Assembly: GCF_020283565.1 (NCBI RefSeq)
Contig: NC_060062.1
Coordinates: forward strand, 30,006,251-30,070,250
Reading direction: 5' to 3'
DNA from: Trifolium pratense
Lineage: Eukaryota > Streptophyta > Magnoliopsida > Fabales > Fabaceae
Length of the DNA: 64,000 nt
The notes below the pieces were generated by a model that saw nothing but the letters and a program-made list of their open reading frames with translations, was not told where the DNA came from and ran no database searches. Made by a program: the position numbers and the translations under genes. This document shows positions 42,201 to 56,400 of this stretch, piece by piece (within the stretch, counting starts at the first letter, position 1; each line of letters opens with the position of its first letter).

Positions 42201-45200
42201 TGGATTTAGATGGTATGTTTGAGCCATTGATGGCCCTGGATTGCAATGTGAATTCTTTATTCACGAAGTATAAATGAGATGGTAAAGTGTAACCTCCATG
42301 ACCCTCAAGTTCAATATCTATTCAAAATGTAATTCTTGGGATGGCATGTGCCTTGATGAAATGCAATTCATAATGCAAAATTAAGACATTGAAATCAAGT
42401 AAAAATGAGCTTGCATATCATGGAGAACATGCTGAAGTTAAATTTCTGGCACTAGATCAATGCAAAAAGCTGAAAGTTCAGTCACTATGTGTCCTCTTGG
42501 TTTATCAATATGGTTCTATGGAGTGACAGTACAGGGTCCTACTCTGCTGATGGTATGTCATTTTTATATGCCGGAATAATAGATTATACGATTTACTGAA
42601 TTAGTTTGATTTATATGGTATAATCACAGGGATAGTTCTTGCTAAACTTTGCAGCCAGTCATTTTTATATCCTGGATTAATAGATGGCTTGGCTGCTGTT
42701 TTGTTTTTATTCTTCTATACTCAGTCAAGTATATACATTTTATATTCTGGTCTAAGAGGGTACTTGGATCTTGATCAGAATATGGAATGAAAGCTTGATT
42801 CAACACACTTACTAATTACTTCATTTACTCGGCTGCTCTTGTGTTTTATTTTAATTCCTTAAATCACCTTTAATTTCTGGAGTGTCTTTATGAACTCTCT
42901 CGACTCTCCTCTAAAAGGAGCGTTCTTTCATTGGAATAAATATACTCAAATTATAGTTATCGACAACCGCCAACCTCTTTTGGCGTAAACACATCACATA
43001 ACTAGAATGGTTAAATGTAAGCCTTGGTGATCCTAAATGTAAACCTTGAGATGGTATAATTTGAGCTTTATGATCTAAAGCAACATGAGTTAAGTAAGAT
43101 GATGAAATGTAGAAATCACAAGCAACTTTGCTTCTAAGGTTTGTTGTGGGATTGGATTAATAAGAAGCCTTCATGATAAAAAGTAATTGTCAGCTCCAAT
43201 CATTCTAGTCTTTGGGCAACAATTTTTTGTTAAATGTAAAGATTTCTTGGAATAAAACGGATTGTAGTCTCTGAAGAGACATCTGTTAATGCTTGGTATA
43301 AATTTTATAACAATGTAGGTGGAGATTAATGCCATTGTCATAAATTCTACTTTTATAGTGATTTTAGTCTTTCTTTAGTTTCATACCATTGGTTAGGTGA
43401 TTGATCGAAAGGGGGGGTGGTAAGCACATGATAAGTTGTCTATAAATGAAGTAAAAAAGAAAAAAGAGCTCGCAAATATTATGGAGATGCAAAAAGCTCA
43501 AAGTTCAATTACATGTCCTATTGGTTTATCAATTTGGTATTTTGGAGTGACAGTACAGGGTGTTATTTTGGTGTCACATTTTTTGGTTTGGCTTCATCAT
43601 TTTAGAAGAAGTATTCTTTTCTGATATGTTAGTGTCACTGTCACATACTCTTGTGCAGCGTTGCCTAAGTGCCTGACCTTGAGTTTTAGTTCTCTCCCCA
43701 ATTTTATTCGTTGACTCTATTTTGAAGTAGCATCAAACTTGTATCTGTGTTCTTAGTTTTTCATTGGGTGGAAATAAAAAACTTGTGTTCACTCTATTTT
43801 CAAGGTGAATTTAGCTTTTCACATTATATACATGCCTAACTCTTTTATCTTATTTCTATGAATTTTTGCATACCAATTGGATATGGAAGGTCCAAAATTT
43901 CCCTTAAGACTAGTTTTTGTTCATTATGTGAATTTTGAGATGGTATCTTTGAGTCATTAATGACCATGGAACTAGATGCTATTGCAATGTGAATTCTTCT
44001 TCATAATGCCAATGCAAATTGGGATGCATGGTTGGTTAAATGCAACACCAGTGACCCTTAAGCACAACTTTTATTGGCTATATAAATTCTGAAACGGTTA
44101 AATGTTGCCTTGACACCATTGTAATGTGTGAATACTTTATCAAAATATGTAACTGAGATGGTTAAATGACAAGTCCCGATGACCCCTTATGTCCAATTTG
44201 ATATTCATTATGTGAATTAGATACCCCTTTGAAATGGTATCTTTGAGCCAATGTTGACCCTAGAATTAGATACTATTGCAATGTGAATTCTTTGTTCACA
44301 ATACATTTTATTGGGATGGATGGTATATTTGAGTCGTTGAATGAAGGGGCATGCGTAATGCTGTCGGCTTATTTGGTAATCCTTAACTTTGCTTTTTTTG
44401 GCTTTACAGTATTGTATAGCTTTGAATTTTCCTTTGGTTTGTGGAAACTGGAAAGTACATGAAATCAATCTATTACTGTTAAGGATAAAGTAGTTCTGCG
44501 GCCGTTTCCTTTAACTCCAATCGTGGTTTAGCGACTGATTTTTCTGTTCTACGTAACTGTTTAAGATTATAATGAATTATTATTACTATTATTTTTACAT
44601 TGCATCCTTGCACTGTAATTATGAAAGTTACAAAATGCAAAATATAGTTTGATCTATGGTATAACGACAGCCATTGTTCCTCTTAAATTTTGTAGCCTGT
44701 CATTTTTATATGTCGGAATACTGCGGGCTTGGCAGTTTTGGCTCTATTCTATACTTTTTCTGTTCTGGGCTAATTGATTCCACTGTGTAAACATTTGCTA
44801 CTAAGTGTAACTTGACTGATAAAAGCTCAATTCAACGTGTTTGCTGCATTTACTTTGTGATGAAATAACTATTATTATACTTTGGCAATCTGCAGTATTG
44901 CTCTGGAGTCTACAAGATGATGTTGTTTCGACTTTCGCGTGCTTAGACTTAGTTTTGTTATTTTTATATGGCTGGTTATGTTTGGTTTTTCTTGTCATTA
45001 TTAGTCTTTTCATTTTTTTTGTTTCTGTTGTATCTTGATGGGTCTGTTTGTGTTGATAAAGGGATCCTAGAAAGAGGAGTTTTTATCTACATTTTGCATG
45101 CCAAATATAGTGTTTCTGATTGCATTGCACAATTAAGAGATGTTTAGTTAGTTTAAGTATTGATTTTAGAACTAATATGTTCATATATTCAATTCTACAA

Positions 45201-46540
45201 ATAGGATGAGTTGTCTGATAATGGGTCCAATCTTCGAGTTAGTCGTTATTTATCATATGATTGGTAGGTAGGATGCAAAAAAAATTATTTCTGATTTTGA
45301 ACGGTCATGATTAAAGATTGTGTAATAGGCTATTTAGTTATTGATTACCATAGATGTTGGCTTAAAACCAACTGTTTCTTCTCTTTGTTTTCTGCCTTGT
45401 GAAATTTTTGTATATTTTCAGCATGGGGCATTTTTCCCAGATGCATAAATGCAACACCGATATGAGTTAATTATTGATAATCTAAATTTGAGATGGTATT
45501 GGAGCTTTGATTATCCTGTATTTCATGGTGTGGCTTGTACACTTACACAGTGTGGCCTGACCTTGAGTTTTAGTTCTCTTCCCGCTTTTATTCAATGATT
45601 TTTTATTCTTATGTAGTACCAATCTTGTTGCAGTCTTAGGCTCATTGGCTGTTTTTTCTCGTAAATTAGTATCAATCTTATTGCAGGCTTATAAGGGATT
45701 TATACTATTGATTTATCAGAATTTTTCTAATTAGTTAGCTTGTTATTGTGTAGTTTCCACTCTGCAAGAATTTTCCAATGAACTTGATAATGGAAAATGA
45801 AAGTAGATATGATGTTAAACTGCAAAATTTAGTTTGATCCATGGCACGTAAACTCCTCGTGCCCTTGGAGCTGCATATTCTTATAATTTAACAGCCTGAA
45901 ATGTTTATATGTTGGGGTAATAGATGGGATTTGCTGCTGTTTTTTTGGTTCTGTTCTTTTATAATTGGTCAAGTTTATATTTTTGCTGCACGAATTCGAC
46001 CGTGAATATATTTTCTCATGTGTATCTACTAGGTTTGGATTCGACCGTGTATGGTTTGTTTTATTGCTAATGAATACTTGAATCTTGATCGGAATGTCGG
46101 ATGGAAACTTAATTCAACATGCTTACTGCATTTAATTTATGCAGATATATATCTGAATCTTTGCTGATGAAATAGTTACTATCTTTGGACCTATTAAAAC
46201 CACATAGTGGCTATGATTATGTACCATTTTAGTTAATCTACAGTGTGTTGCTTTTCATTTTTAAATTCATTTAGCTGGAGTGGATAAGCAAAGTGGGGGG
46301 GAGGAAGTAGGTTTACTTTACATACATTTAGTTTTCATAACCCAAATTTATATTTCTGATTTTGAACTGTCATCATGAGCTATATTAGCTAGTTTGGGTA
46401 TTTTGATTTTTAGAATCAATATGTTCATATATTTAATTCTATCAGGAAGCACCAACTACAATTCTATTTGCAGTGTTTTTGTTCACATCAGTGGAGTTCA
46501 TGCTGGACACTACTAGGCATATACTAAATGTAGCACTTTC
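42201..46540. repeat. Older, diverged segmental duplications without a gene
   Basis: Segments recur at low identity. GGAGTGACAGTACAGGGT text lies at about 42520 and 43545. A TCATTTTTATAT...GGCTTGGC...GTTTTG block lies at about 42657, 44694 and 45890. GAGATGGTAT words related to module C lie at about 42210, 43020, 43935, 44155 and 45490. Short frames such as 43436-43624 have no recognisable family. This looks like decayed relatives of the neighbouring higher-order repeat. Confidence 0.55.
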
Positions 46541-46639
46541 AAATCAGTGGTAGGTACGGGTTTCAGGACTATTCTGAATCTTACAATATTTTTGTGTGTT
46601 ATTCTATTCATCATACTGTATATTCATTGTGCCCTTTTC

Positions 46640-47960
46640 TATTTGTCAAGAATCTCCATTTCTTTCTTCGGAGCCGTTTCTTTTCCCGTCCCCCCATCCC
46701 AGCATAGTGCTTCGCTTCCGGTTCTTTGGAAGAATCAACTGACTTCTCCCTTCTTCATTGATCTGGGGAAGAGAACTGTCTACCAGTTGACATCAAGTAA
46801 GTGGCTTGATGAGGATAACTAAGCTGCCATGCCGGAGATGGCTCGCCCTATCCTGCCTGATGGGAAGAGAACTTATGAAGAAGACTGACTAGTGTTCTTC
46901 ATGTAATCTGACCTTACAATAGCTTTCTTAAAGCTTTTGGGTTATTGATCTCCAACTGTATTTGTATTCGTATCTGGTAACTCTCTTTCTAGTGGATTAG
47001 GATATTAGAGGCTAATCCATTCTTCCTTGAAACTTGGAAATCGCCCTTTATAAAAATGGAAACTTTTTTAACTTATAAGCGAGTTGCTTCTCGACTGACT
47101 CGCACTCCTCTCCTATCTTTTTAAGAGCTGCCATGGGCATTTATTTACCTTGAATGCTTTAAGAATGGGCTGGCTCTTGCCCATTCAAAAGCATGAAAAT
47201 GGACAAATTCATTAAGAGTATCATTTGTCACTTCTCTTGATTTCTCACCCACCTACCTATCATGTATCGGTCTCCTGAAGCTCCCTCGCTTGGTAGCTAA
47301 TCCCGCTCATTGGTATTTGTGAGTCTAGATCTTATCTTATACTCTCTATACTTCGCATTTCCTTGAGCCTTTCTACTTATAGACCGAGACTGCTATTTGT
47401 TTCATACCTGAAATGAAAGAAAAGGCAAGCTAATCAGGGATTCCTCGAGCTGCTATCTCGATACCGATCCTTGAAACCCTGAATTAAGGGCACTGCTTAG
47501 GTAAGAAAGAAGCACTGATCCACTTATAGGTGTTTTAAATTCTGTTACAGTAAGAGCTGTTGAATAAGTAGAAGCTCTGGTCGTATGTTGTTGATGACAA
47601 ATAAGAGTTTTTGCTATAGCCTTCATGTGATGATACCAACTAGTATCATATAGTTCAGTGAGAGCTAGATATGCCTTGCATTCCAGAAGGTTACACTTAC
47701 CGAGCCACGTGAAGAGTTCCAGACCAGTGCTTGTAAGTCTGCCCATTCTAGGGTTGATAGAGTCTACGAATGGAGTGAACCTAAGTCAAATGAATTGTTT
47801 TTCGAGTTTGGCATTTCCTCTGCCCAGAAAGTAGCAGGCCTTGCGGTGGCTGCTAATCAACTAGTGGTGTGGTGGTATGCTTTTCGTTCGCTCCTTTGGC
47901 TTTCTTTCTCTCGAGGACCATGCCATTCCTTGACACCGACCTTCAAACAAAGTCATACGA
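46640..47960. other. Possible mitochondrial DNA insertion (NUMT), long copy
   Basis: About 1.3 kb that is more GC-balanced than its surroundings, with text typical of plant mitochondrial spacer DNA. 47345-47795 is related to 34020-34345 but contains about 190 bp more near 47490-47670. No mitochondrial protein or rRNA gene was recognised. An alternative is an old unclassified nuclear repeat. Confidence 0.45.
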
Positions 47961-48112
47961 GGAGCTAGCTTCCCAATCATATAAAATTGCATAATTGATT
48001 ATTAAGGACAATAATGGCCACAATGAAATAGTAAAAATATGTGCTGCAGGGCTAGTGATTGTAGATATGGCCACTATGAAATAGTAGAGAGATTAAATTT
48101 TGTCACCCTACC

Positions 48113-48180
48113 AGTTTCTCGTGCGCCCTACGAGTTTCCAGTTTTAAGTTTCTCGTGCGCCCTACGAGTTTCCAGTTTTA
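48113..48180 (+). repeat. Perfect 34-bp tandem duplication
   Basis: Units 48113-48146 and 48147-48180 are identical and start AGTTTCTCGTGCGCCC. Each contains the hairpin CTCGT-GCGCCCT-ACGAG. Confidence 0.95.
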
Positions 48181-48189
48181 CCCTTTTGC

Positions 48190-48420
48190 TACTTAAGTAG
48201 CGTCGTAGCAGACATTATAAAAATGAGAAATTTTGAGGAAAAAACACCCTACATGAAATTCAATTTTTTTACCAGTTCTCTACTTAAGTAGCGGACGTTA
48301 TAAAAATGTGAAATTTGAGAAGAAAAAAAAAACCCCTAACATGAAGTTTTTTCATTTTTATAATGTCCGCTACATGAGAATCCTCTACATAAGTAGCGGA
48401 CGTTATAAAAATGAGATATT
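48190..48420. repeat. Interspersed TACTTAAGTAGCGGACG repeats
   Basis: The motif CTACTTAAGTAGCG and the following GACGTTATAAAAATG recur near 48190, 48280 and 48390, and once inverted near 48355 (CATTTTTATAATGTCCGC). Probably a MITE-like or foldback sequence. Limits uncertain. Confidence 0.6.
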
Positions 48421-48484
48421 TGAGGGAAAAACACCCTCCTACCATAAAATATTCAAGATTTTAAACGTAGAATTCACTACTTAT

Positions 48485-49033
48485 GGACAGGGTATTTTGG
48501 TAGATATCGTTTGATGGAAATTTATCCAACGGAGATTTCAAGCTTTCTTTAGGTTATTAAAGTTATAAGATTATTGATGACTTTGCTTGATGTCTGAGTT
48601 GGTGAGACAATTTAAATATGATCTCCATTTGAACAATGACCACAACCAAATTGACACAAATGAAACATTTTCATTAATTTTCTTATCATTTATAGAAATA
48701 ATTTTAAGATGTTCTTGAAATTCTATTAGTCATCATTTGTGTTTATGGTTTCTAGACAAAGTGCTGCATAAAACTAACCATATAGATTGATCAGATAATT
48801 TGATGTATAGCATATATTCATATATACTGATGATGAAGCTGTTAACCACTACTACAATTTCAAGGACTGCTTAAAATTAAGTACTCAACAAAAAATGGAT
48901 GCTAAAGGAAATTTGAAGCATATGATTTCTACTTTATGTGTACATGAGTCACTACATAATATGATTTTACTATATCTTTTCATTATCGTAGAAACCAGAA
49001 AAATTTAAAATGATCTTGCAATAACCATGAATA
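48485..49033. other. Intergenic, no feature seen
   Basis: AT-rich sequence without recognisable gene or repeat. Confidence 0.4.
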
Positions 49034-49134
49034 TTCTGGTGGGAACAATTCTTGGTCAGACTTTACTTATCTCGAGGCCGAACTCTGGTACCGGGGGGCC
49101 TTGCCCTCGAATCGGAGAGTTAAAACCAAAAAAA
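49034..49134 (+). mobile_element. 5'-truncated SINE
   Basis: Matches the 3' part of the SINE at 4997-5173, from CTGGTGGGAACAATTCTTGG through CCGAACTC to GAGAGTTAAAACC and an A-rich tail. The tRNA-like head is missing. Confidence 0.7.
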
Positions 49135-49937
49135 TATATATTCTAATTAATAGTTTCTGTCATAAGTTTTTGAATAATTGTTTCTCTCATAAGTAATAAG
49201 TTGAAATAATTTTTTTCTTCTTTAAGGTGTTTATCATGAGTTAAAAGTTAAATACTTAATTTATTTTATAAAATTTGTTAGAAGTTAATTAATTCAATCA
49301 AACATCTAGGAATGTATCTGTGTTCTGAGATTTTCTTTATCTGCATTTCCAAATGGAACCTACACCAAGTCATGGAAAACTGGAAATTGCTGTTAATTTG
49401 TTTTGGGGTATTATCAATTATGTATAGGACTTGTTGTTCATGGAATCTAATGCCTTTATCCACTGAATATAATGAATGCTTTTCTTATACTTAGCTTTAC
49501 TAGCATATCACACTGAATAGTGAATATTCCTAACGTTAACTTGAATATTTTCCCATGTTCCTTTCTTCTATGGGACAAATTAGAGGAAGCACATTTGACA
49601 TAGTAATTGCTACCGACCGTTCGATTAGTAATTCATAGTTGAAGAAGCATTAACAGTTTGGTTCAATTTTACCAAACTATTGTAACGGTTCGATTTTCAT
49701 CCTGAATCGAACCATTAAGAGAACACTTCTTCAATCCATCATAGTGGTTTACTTGAGCTCCCCACATACTATATTATTTTAAATAACTCGTTCATTTTTT
49801 ACTCTACTTTGGAGAGCTCAAGTGAACCGCAACTTACACAATATGTGGTTAAGGATGAGTTACTTTAGCAAACATTCAAGTTGCCTCCACATCAATCTTC
49901 TCCAACAATGGAACTTGTTAAAGACACAATTTATAAC
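49135..49937. other. Intergenic, no gene seen
   Basis: AT-rich. 49640-49740 has GGTTCGATT / AATCGAACC words like the interior of hAT-type MITEs, without definable ends. Confidence 0.4.
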
Positions 49938-50086
49938 ATTTTTTTTGTATTAACCTTTAGATTTTCAAGGGAATGGGCGCCGGTAATCTAGAGTTCTGCC
50001 GCGAAGTAAAGTACAATTTGGTCAACAATTATTCTTACTAGGAATCGAATTCAGGTTCTTTCAAACGACTCGCCCTAAGGAAAGCT
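49938..50086 (-). mobile_element. SINE on the minus strand upstream of PLC copy 2
   Basis: Same family as 4997-5173, reversed. On the minus strand it reads from GAGCTTTCCTTAGGGC through a B-box-like GAATTCGATTCC to an A-rich tail. A perfect 13-bp target duplication CACAATTTATAAC lies at 49925-49937 and 50087-50099. Confidence 0.85.
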
Positions 50087-50099
50087 CACAATTTATAAC

Positions 50100-50433
50100 T
50101 TTAAAGACTCATTAAAGACTGTCATTTGAGGGACAGAATAAAGCCTCTTGAAATCAATTACCTAAGTTATTCCTCATTAAACTACAACATATACAAAAAA
50201 GCACAACACAAACTCAAGCAATCTCTTTCTTCTTTACATATAAAAGTTAACAAAACCAATTAACTTTCTTAACTTTCAGTTTTTTATTCACCTTCCTTAT
50301 GAACATAGTAATAGTATAAATTCTTACTTTGGCACCAAGTAACTCATGAAAATAATTTTAAAAGGCCAACAACATCTTTAACATTTCTTACCATCCTCCT
50401 CAAGAGACATCATCAATCAAACACAAAACAATT
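50100..50433 (+). promoter_or_regulatory. Upstream region of PLC copy 2
   Basis: AT-rich sequence between the SINE and the start codon. It should hold the core promoter and 5' UTR (leader ending ACAAAACAATTATGGC). No specific element could be assigned. Confidence 0.3.
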
Positions 50434-53400
50434 ATGGCAACCAAATTTGGTTTTAAACAACAAGCCTCAAGGAAACAATCATTTAAACAACATTTCAAAG
50501 TATGCTTTTGTTTCAATAGAATGTTTAAGCTTAAGGTAGCTGAACCACCAGAGGAAATCAACAATATTTTTTATAGGTATACACAAAATGGTACCATGAA
50601 CATAGATGAATTGTACAACTTTTTAGTTCATTTTCAAGGAGAAGAGAGTGATGATGCTACTTTAAGACATGCTCAAGCAGTTTTCCACAGTTTAAGGCAT
50701 CTCAATATATTTCAAAGGAGAGGTCTTCATTTTGATGCCTTTTTTCGCTATCTCTTTGGTGACCTTAATGGTCCCCTTAATGATCAGGTAATTCTTTTAA
50801 GGGAACTAAACATCGTATTGTAAACGTAGAGGATCCAAATCCTATAACAACGCATGATATAACAAACGAATGGATCTAGCTCACCTGCACTCGAAATTCT
50901 AAGCATTCACGTATTTGAGATTTTGGTGGCAATTTGATTGGGATAATATGGTCCAGATTCAGGCTCAATATTTTAAATCATCAAATTAAAGTGTTTATTT
51001 TTTAGACCGTCCAATATTTGATCAAACGGTCATCACTGATGTTTGAAATATGTGAATGTGGATTTCTTGTGACTGCTGCCACGAATCCAAATTGGTATAA
51101 AAATAAAATGTTCAATATATCTTTTGGCTCCACAAAATCCTTGAATTCAGATTGTCTATCGTCGTCAATCCAAATGTCAAAAAAAAAACTAAAATATTAA
51201 AATTGGAACTTGACTTCTTGTCTCATTTTGATCAAACGGTCATCGATGTGTTAACTTGGTGAATGTGTAAAATTACTGACTTTGTAAAAGTTTTCTGAAT
51301 GGATTGTTTAATTTTTGGTCTGTTTTGTATTTCAGGTGCATCAAGATATGAATGCTCCATTGGCACATTATTTTTTGTACACAGGACACAATTCCTACTT
51401 AACTGGAAATCAATTGAGCAGTGAAAGCAGTACTGCCCCAATAATAAAGGCTCTTAAAAAAGGAGTTAGAGTAATTGAGTTAGATTTATGGCCAAATTCT
51501 AGAGAAGATGATGTAGAAGTTCGTCATGGAGGGTATGAAATTTAGTTTTCAATATAACATATTATCTCTTTAAAAAAATTATTATGTGGTGAATTACACA
51601 GATTTTTTAACATAACAAGGTAATATAATATATGATTAGGACTCTCTTTGGTAAAAATAAGCTATAAGCTAGCTGATAGCTGATAAGCTAGCTTATAGCT
51701 GAAAAGCTAACTTATAGCTGATAGCTGATGGCTGGTAGCTGAAAAGCTAGTAGAATAAAATTAAAGTGTTTGGCAAATTTAGCTGTTGTAAATATAAAAT
51801 GACATAAAAATATATGGTTAGTGGGTAGTTTTTTTTTTTGGTAAGTGTTAGTGGGTAGTTATTATAATTTTTAAAAAATAAATAAATAAAATTAATGAGG
51901 GTAAATATGGAATAAAATGAAAAAGCTATAAGCTATAAGCTCATACGCTACTTGAAATAGCATCTGAAAAAACGCTATAAGCTAGTTAGAGAAGCTCGTT
52001 ACCAAACACTTTATATTTTTTTCAAACAAGCTTATAAGCTAGTTCAATAAGCTATAAGCTAGCTTATTGGACTTACCAAATAGTGCCTAGATGTAATGTA
52101 TCAAAACAAAAAATATGACTAGATGTATAAAATTAATATGACTAGATGTATAAAATGAAAGAGTGAAAATTTTATATTTGTAGACGTGTTTTTGATCCAA
52201 AAATTCTTCGTTTCTCAACATTTAGTATATGTACTATGTAAGCTTCGCCGCTAGAATTTTTTTTTAACACATTGCCGCTAGAATTTTTTTTTAACACATT
52301 GCCACTAGAAAAAAAGAAAAGAAAAATTTCATTTCAATCCTTAAGAAAATTTGCAGAAATTAATTAGGTCTCAAAAGAATATTAATTTGTAGTCCTTTAG
52401 AAAGAAAAAATATAAATTAGTATCTGAATCACGGTAACAATTTAGATCATGCTAAAGTAATAGATCCTAATTCTTACATTTTCTTTTTGATAAAATGTTT
52501 TTTTAAAAAAACTTATTATCCGATTATGACCGACTAATCCAAAGAGACTAATCTCACCGTCCACTTGCGGGGACCCATTTAAAACCAGAGTTTTTTTTGC
52601 TTTGTATGGATTAGCCCACCGAAATTGGCACCAGCGAAAATCGAACCTGAGACCTTGAGAGGAGCATACTTCAAGGACCCAAGCCAACACCACTAGACCA
52701 ACTCAAGTGGGTTCTTTTTGAGTTTTGACAAAATGTATTTATTTATTTTTATTGACTTAATGTACATGTGTATTTATTTATTTTTTACTAAATATACATG
52801 TGTACTTTGTTAATTTATTGTGCCAATAAATCAAACTAATTGACTTTTTTTTTTTTTTTGAGTTGTAGGACTCTGACTTCTTCAGTGAAACTAAGAGATT
52901 GTTTGAATGCCATTAGGGACAATGCATTTGAGGCCTCTAAGTATCCTGTTATAATAACTTTTGAAGACCATATAACTCCACCTCTTCAACGCAAAGTGGC
53001 CAAAGTTTGTACAACTCCTTGCATTAATTAGGCCACTATATCATAACCCTAATTGTGCACACAATTACGAAATATTTGGAAGATCTTAATCGTTTGATCG
53101 AGATTAAATTATTTAAATTTTAAGTAGATTTTGATTTTGTAAAAAAATAATTAATGAATTTGCAATTTAGAATGTCTGATATTGATTGAACGATCACGAT
53201 CTATCTAAGACTCTAACTGTGTGATTACGTTCAGTTATTGATCACGGACAATTTAGGTTTATTATTTCACCGTTCGAAATTTAACATTTTTGAATGCAGA
53301 TGGTGGATGATATATTTGGGGGTATGTTGTTTCGGCCGAGTTATTCACATCAAATGAAGAATTTTCCTTCACCAGAATCGTTGAAGGAGAAAATTTTGAT

Positions 53401-56400
53401 TTCAACTAAACCACCGGAGTCTCCTGAAATTCAAGGACAAAGAATACCAGCGGAAGAAGTTGAGTGGCTTGAGGACAAAGATGATAAATCTAGAGTAAAT
53501 GAAAAGGTGAAAATAATTAGATTTCGGTATGCTTATGGACTTGTCTATTACTGATTATATTAAATAATTTAGAGATTTTAAAACAATTTTTTGATTTATT
53601 TTTCCTTGAGTCTCTCTTTTTTAAAAAAACTATAATATACGAATGAAAATTCATAAAAATACTTATTATCTTATGGGCTTATGGCTAAATCAGCTAAGTT
53701 TCTAAATAGCTTCATTATCATTACCTTATTTTCATTGGAATTAATTAGAATGAATCATAAACATTGATCAAGTATCATTTAAGCAGGCATGTAGTCCTAG
53801 GTGGGGTGTACGTGGGCCGATTTGGGTTTGGCCAAAATCAAAATCCGAACTACATAGGGTATTCCGGATTGGGTCAAGTAAAATGACCACTCGTTACAAC
53901 ATTTGGCCGGGTTGGGTAAATCCATTAATTTCCGAGTTGGATTGGGTTGGGTTGGGTCGTGGGTTACCCAAATTATTTTTCTATTTTTTTAATATTAAAT
54001 ATCTAAATGAAGATGTACCCAAAAAAAAATCTAAATGAAGAATCATCATATTTTTCCATAAACTAAGTTAAAATAACTCACTCATTGTATTTTCTTGAAA
54101 AATATCGTAACTTTATTTCACTATTATAAATAGTGCAATAAATTATCATATTTATTTATAAAAATTATTCAATTTTTTTTTTTTTAAAATAGTGCGATGA
54201 ATTATCATATTTGTTTATAAAAATTATTCAATCTTTTTATTTTTTTAAAAAGTATAACTTACTTTCACTATAAAAATATTTAACGATTAAATGACAAAAC
54301 CTTTAGTATTTTTATAAAAAATATTTCAAAAAAACATAGCACTAGTGGGTCAGTGGGTTTTTTGGGTTGGGTCCGGTTTTACCCGGAACCCGATTTTTTT
54401 TATGGGTTTTCCACTTTTGAAATTCATATCCACTCAATTGCCCGATTCAACCCACTTTTTTAGGTTGGACTTGGTGGGTTTGACCGGATTTGCCCAATCC
54501 ATGTACACCCCTAGTCCCGGGGCTCAACATTTTGAGGGTTTAAAAAAAAAAGCATTTAGGTGCATCATCGAAACATTGATCAAGTATCATTTATTGGAAA
54601 ATTATATCAAGTATATATCGATTGGTTCAGTGGTGAACATATTAGTATTTTAATAGATAGAAATAATTGCCAAAACTCGTATATGAATATAGATTGGATA
54701 TTCAAATGTCTTTTTGGATTGGATATTCAAATTTACTACAAGTTTATATTCAAAATAATTGCTAAAACTCGTATATGAATATTTTAAGACGGAAAATGCT
54801 TAATTTCGTGAATTATCTAATGTTTTAAGACATCAAGTTTTGGCAATCACCTGACCTTATTTTAGTAGTAATAAATATGATGTGGGAGGGAATTGAACCC
54901 ACAACGGTGAACAAGTATGAATGTCTCAATGAATAACCATTGGAACAACTACTAATTTTATTACAATTTTATGTTACCAATGTTTAAAATATGACTATTT
55001 TTTTTATGTTACTAATGTTATTTTCATTGCTCTGTAAAAAAAAAATGTTATTTACATTTCAAAAAAGATATATTAATTTTTTAAAATTTATTTTACTTTT
55101 AAAGGTCCTCTATATTAATCGAGTAGCCCAAAACCTCCGAACGTATTGGGACGGCCCCGATGATGAGAGTGAAGAGGATGAGACACTTGGATATAGAAAT
55201 TTGATTTCTATTCATGCTGGGAAGCCAAAAGGTAATGTAGAACATTGGTTGATGGAACATGATCAAGTTAGGCGTCTTAGCTTGAGTGAGCAAGTTCTTG
55301 AAGAAATTGCCAAAACTCGTGGAACTGATATTGTCAGGTGATTTCGAATATCTTTTTGGTCTAGACTTTCTCAAAATTAAAGTCATCAACCTTCATTATT
55401 TATGCATGCATTTAGGGACATCATGTTTGATTTTGGACTATCCGATCTTAATTGAATGATCTATGATGTCTCGTATATTAGTAATATTAATATATGCGAG
55501 AATCGTTTGGCTATAATTTTTACTCTGACTTGGCGTGTTGCTCTATTTGTTTATCCTATCTTTAATTGTTATGCCCTTTTTTAAAACTACCCCTTTATAA
55601 TTTGGGGTATTTACCATTAACAAATGAGAACAAGTAATGTGAAATAAAAGTTGGTTACAAGTTAGTTGTAGATACCACATGTAAATTTATTTATGTGGTT
55701 TGTTCTCATTAGTTGATGGATGAATACCCCCATATTCTAAAGGGATAGAGTAAGTCTCACTTTATTACAACATAGGATATATGATTTCATTCAATGATTT
55801 AGATTCACCCAAAGGAATTTACTTAGAATATATCCAAAGGGTTCACGAGTAGACTCCTCCAATTATGATCCTATGAATGGATGGATGCATGGAGCTCAAA
55901 TGGTAGCATTTAATATGCAGGTTAGACTTTGCTTTTCATCTATTTTACAATTGGGAGACATGGCAAAAATGTGATCACTCCGATAAACATATTATTTGAA
56001 TATGGATCAACTTATATATGAATATAACATAATCAAAAATAATATCAAAACATTTATAATAACTAAACTTGCATCCTCTATTTATCTATTTTCATTCCAT
56101 AAGTCATAGCTCAACTGACAATGTTGATATTATAAACTGAACCGAATTTGGGATCTGCGGTGTTTTCATAATAACACTTCGTCTACAAACAATATAAAAG
56201 TATTTTCATAATAACAATATAGCTGCAAATTTTCTTCCATTTGTTCTTTACATTCTTATAATCTTGTATGAGATCATTTTTAGTTTAATTAATAACTCAA
56301 AATCCACATTGAAGTATTGCCTTCATTTGCTATGCAACTTGAACTTGATGTCTAATTTTGATTATTTAGAAATAAAAAAGTTTATGTAGATATCATCATT

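Noticed and set aside
43436..43624. 62-codon frame (MSINEVKKKKELANIM...)
   Set aside because: Part of it recurs in diverged, non-open form near 42480, so it is a piece of an old duplication and not a gene.
37690..45510. Repeated TGATGA...CTGA-like words suggesting box C/D snoRNAs
   Set aside because: TGATGACCC is frequent, but a proper D box (CTGA) at the right distance and closing stems are missing from nearly all units, so I kept it only as a tandem repeat.
46547..46822. 91-codon frame with hydrophobic start
   Set aside because: Lies across the border of mitochondrial-like DNA; no family recognised.
54345..54778. Frames of 102 and 72 codons in PLC copy 2 intron 4
   Set aside because: The first reads through the right end of a hAT-like MITE; the second is AT-rich intron sequence.
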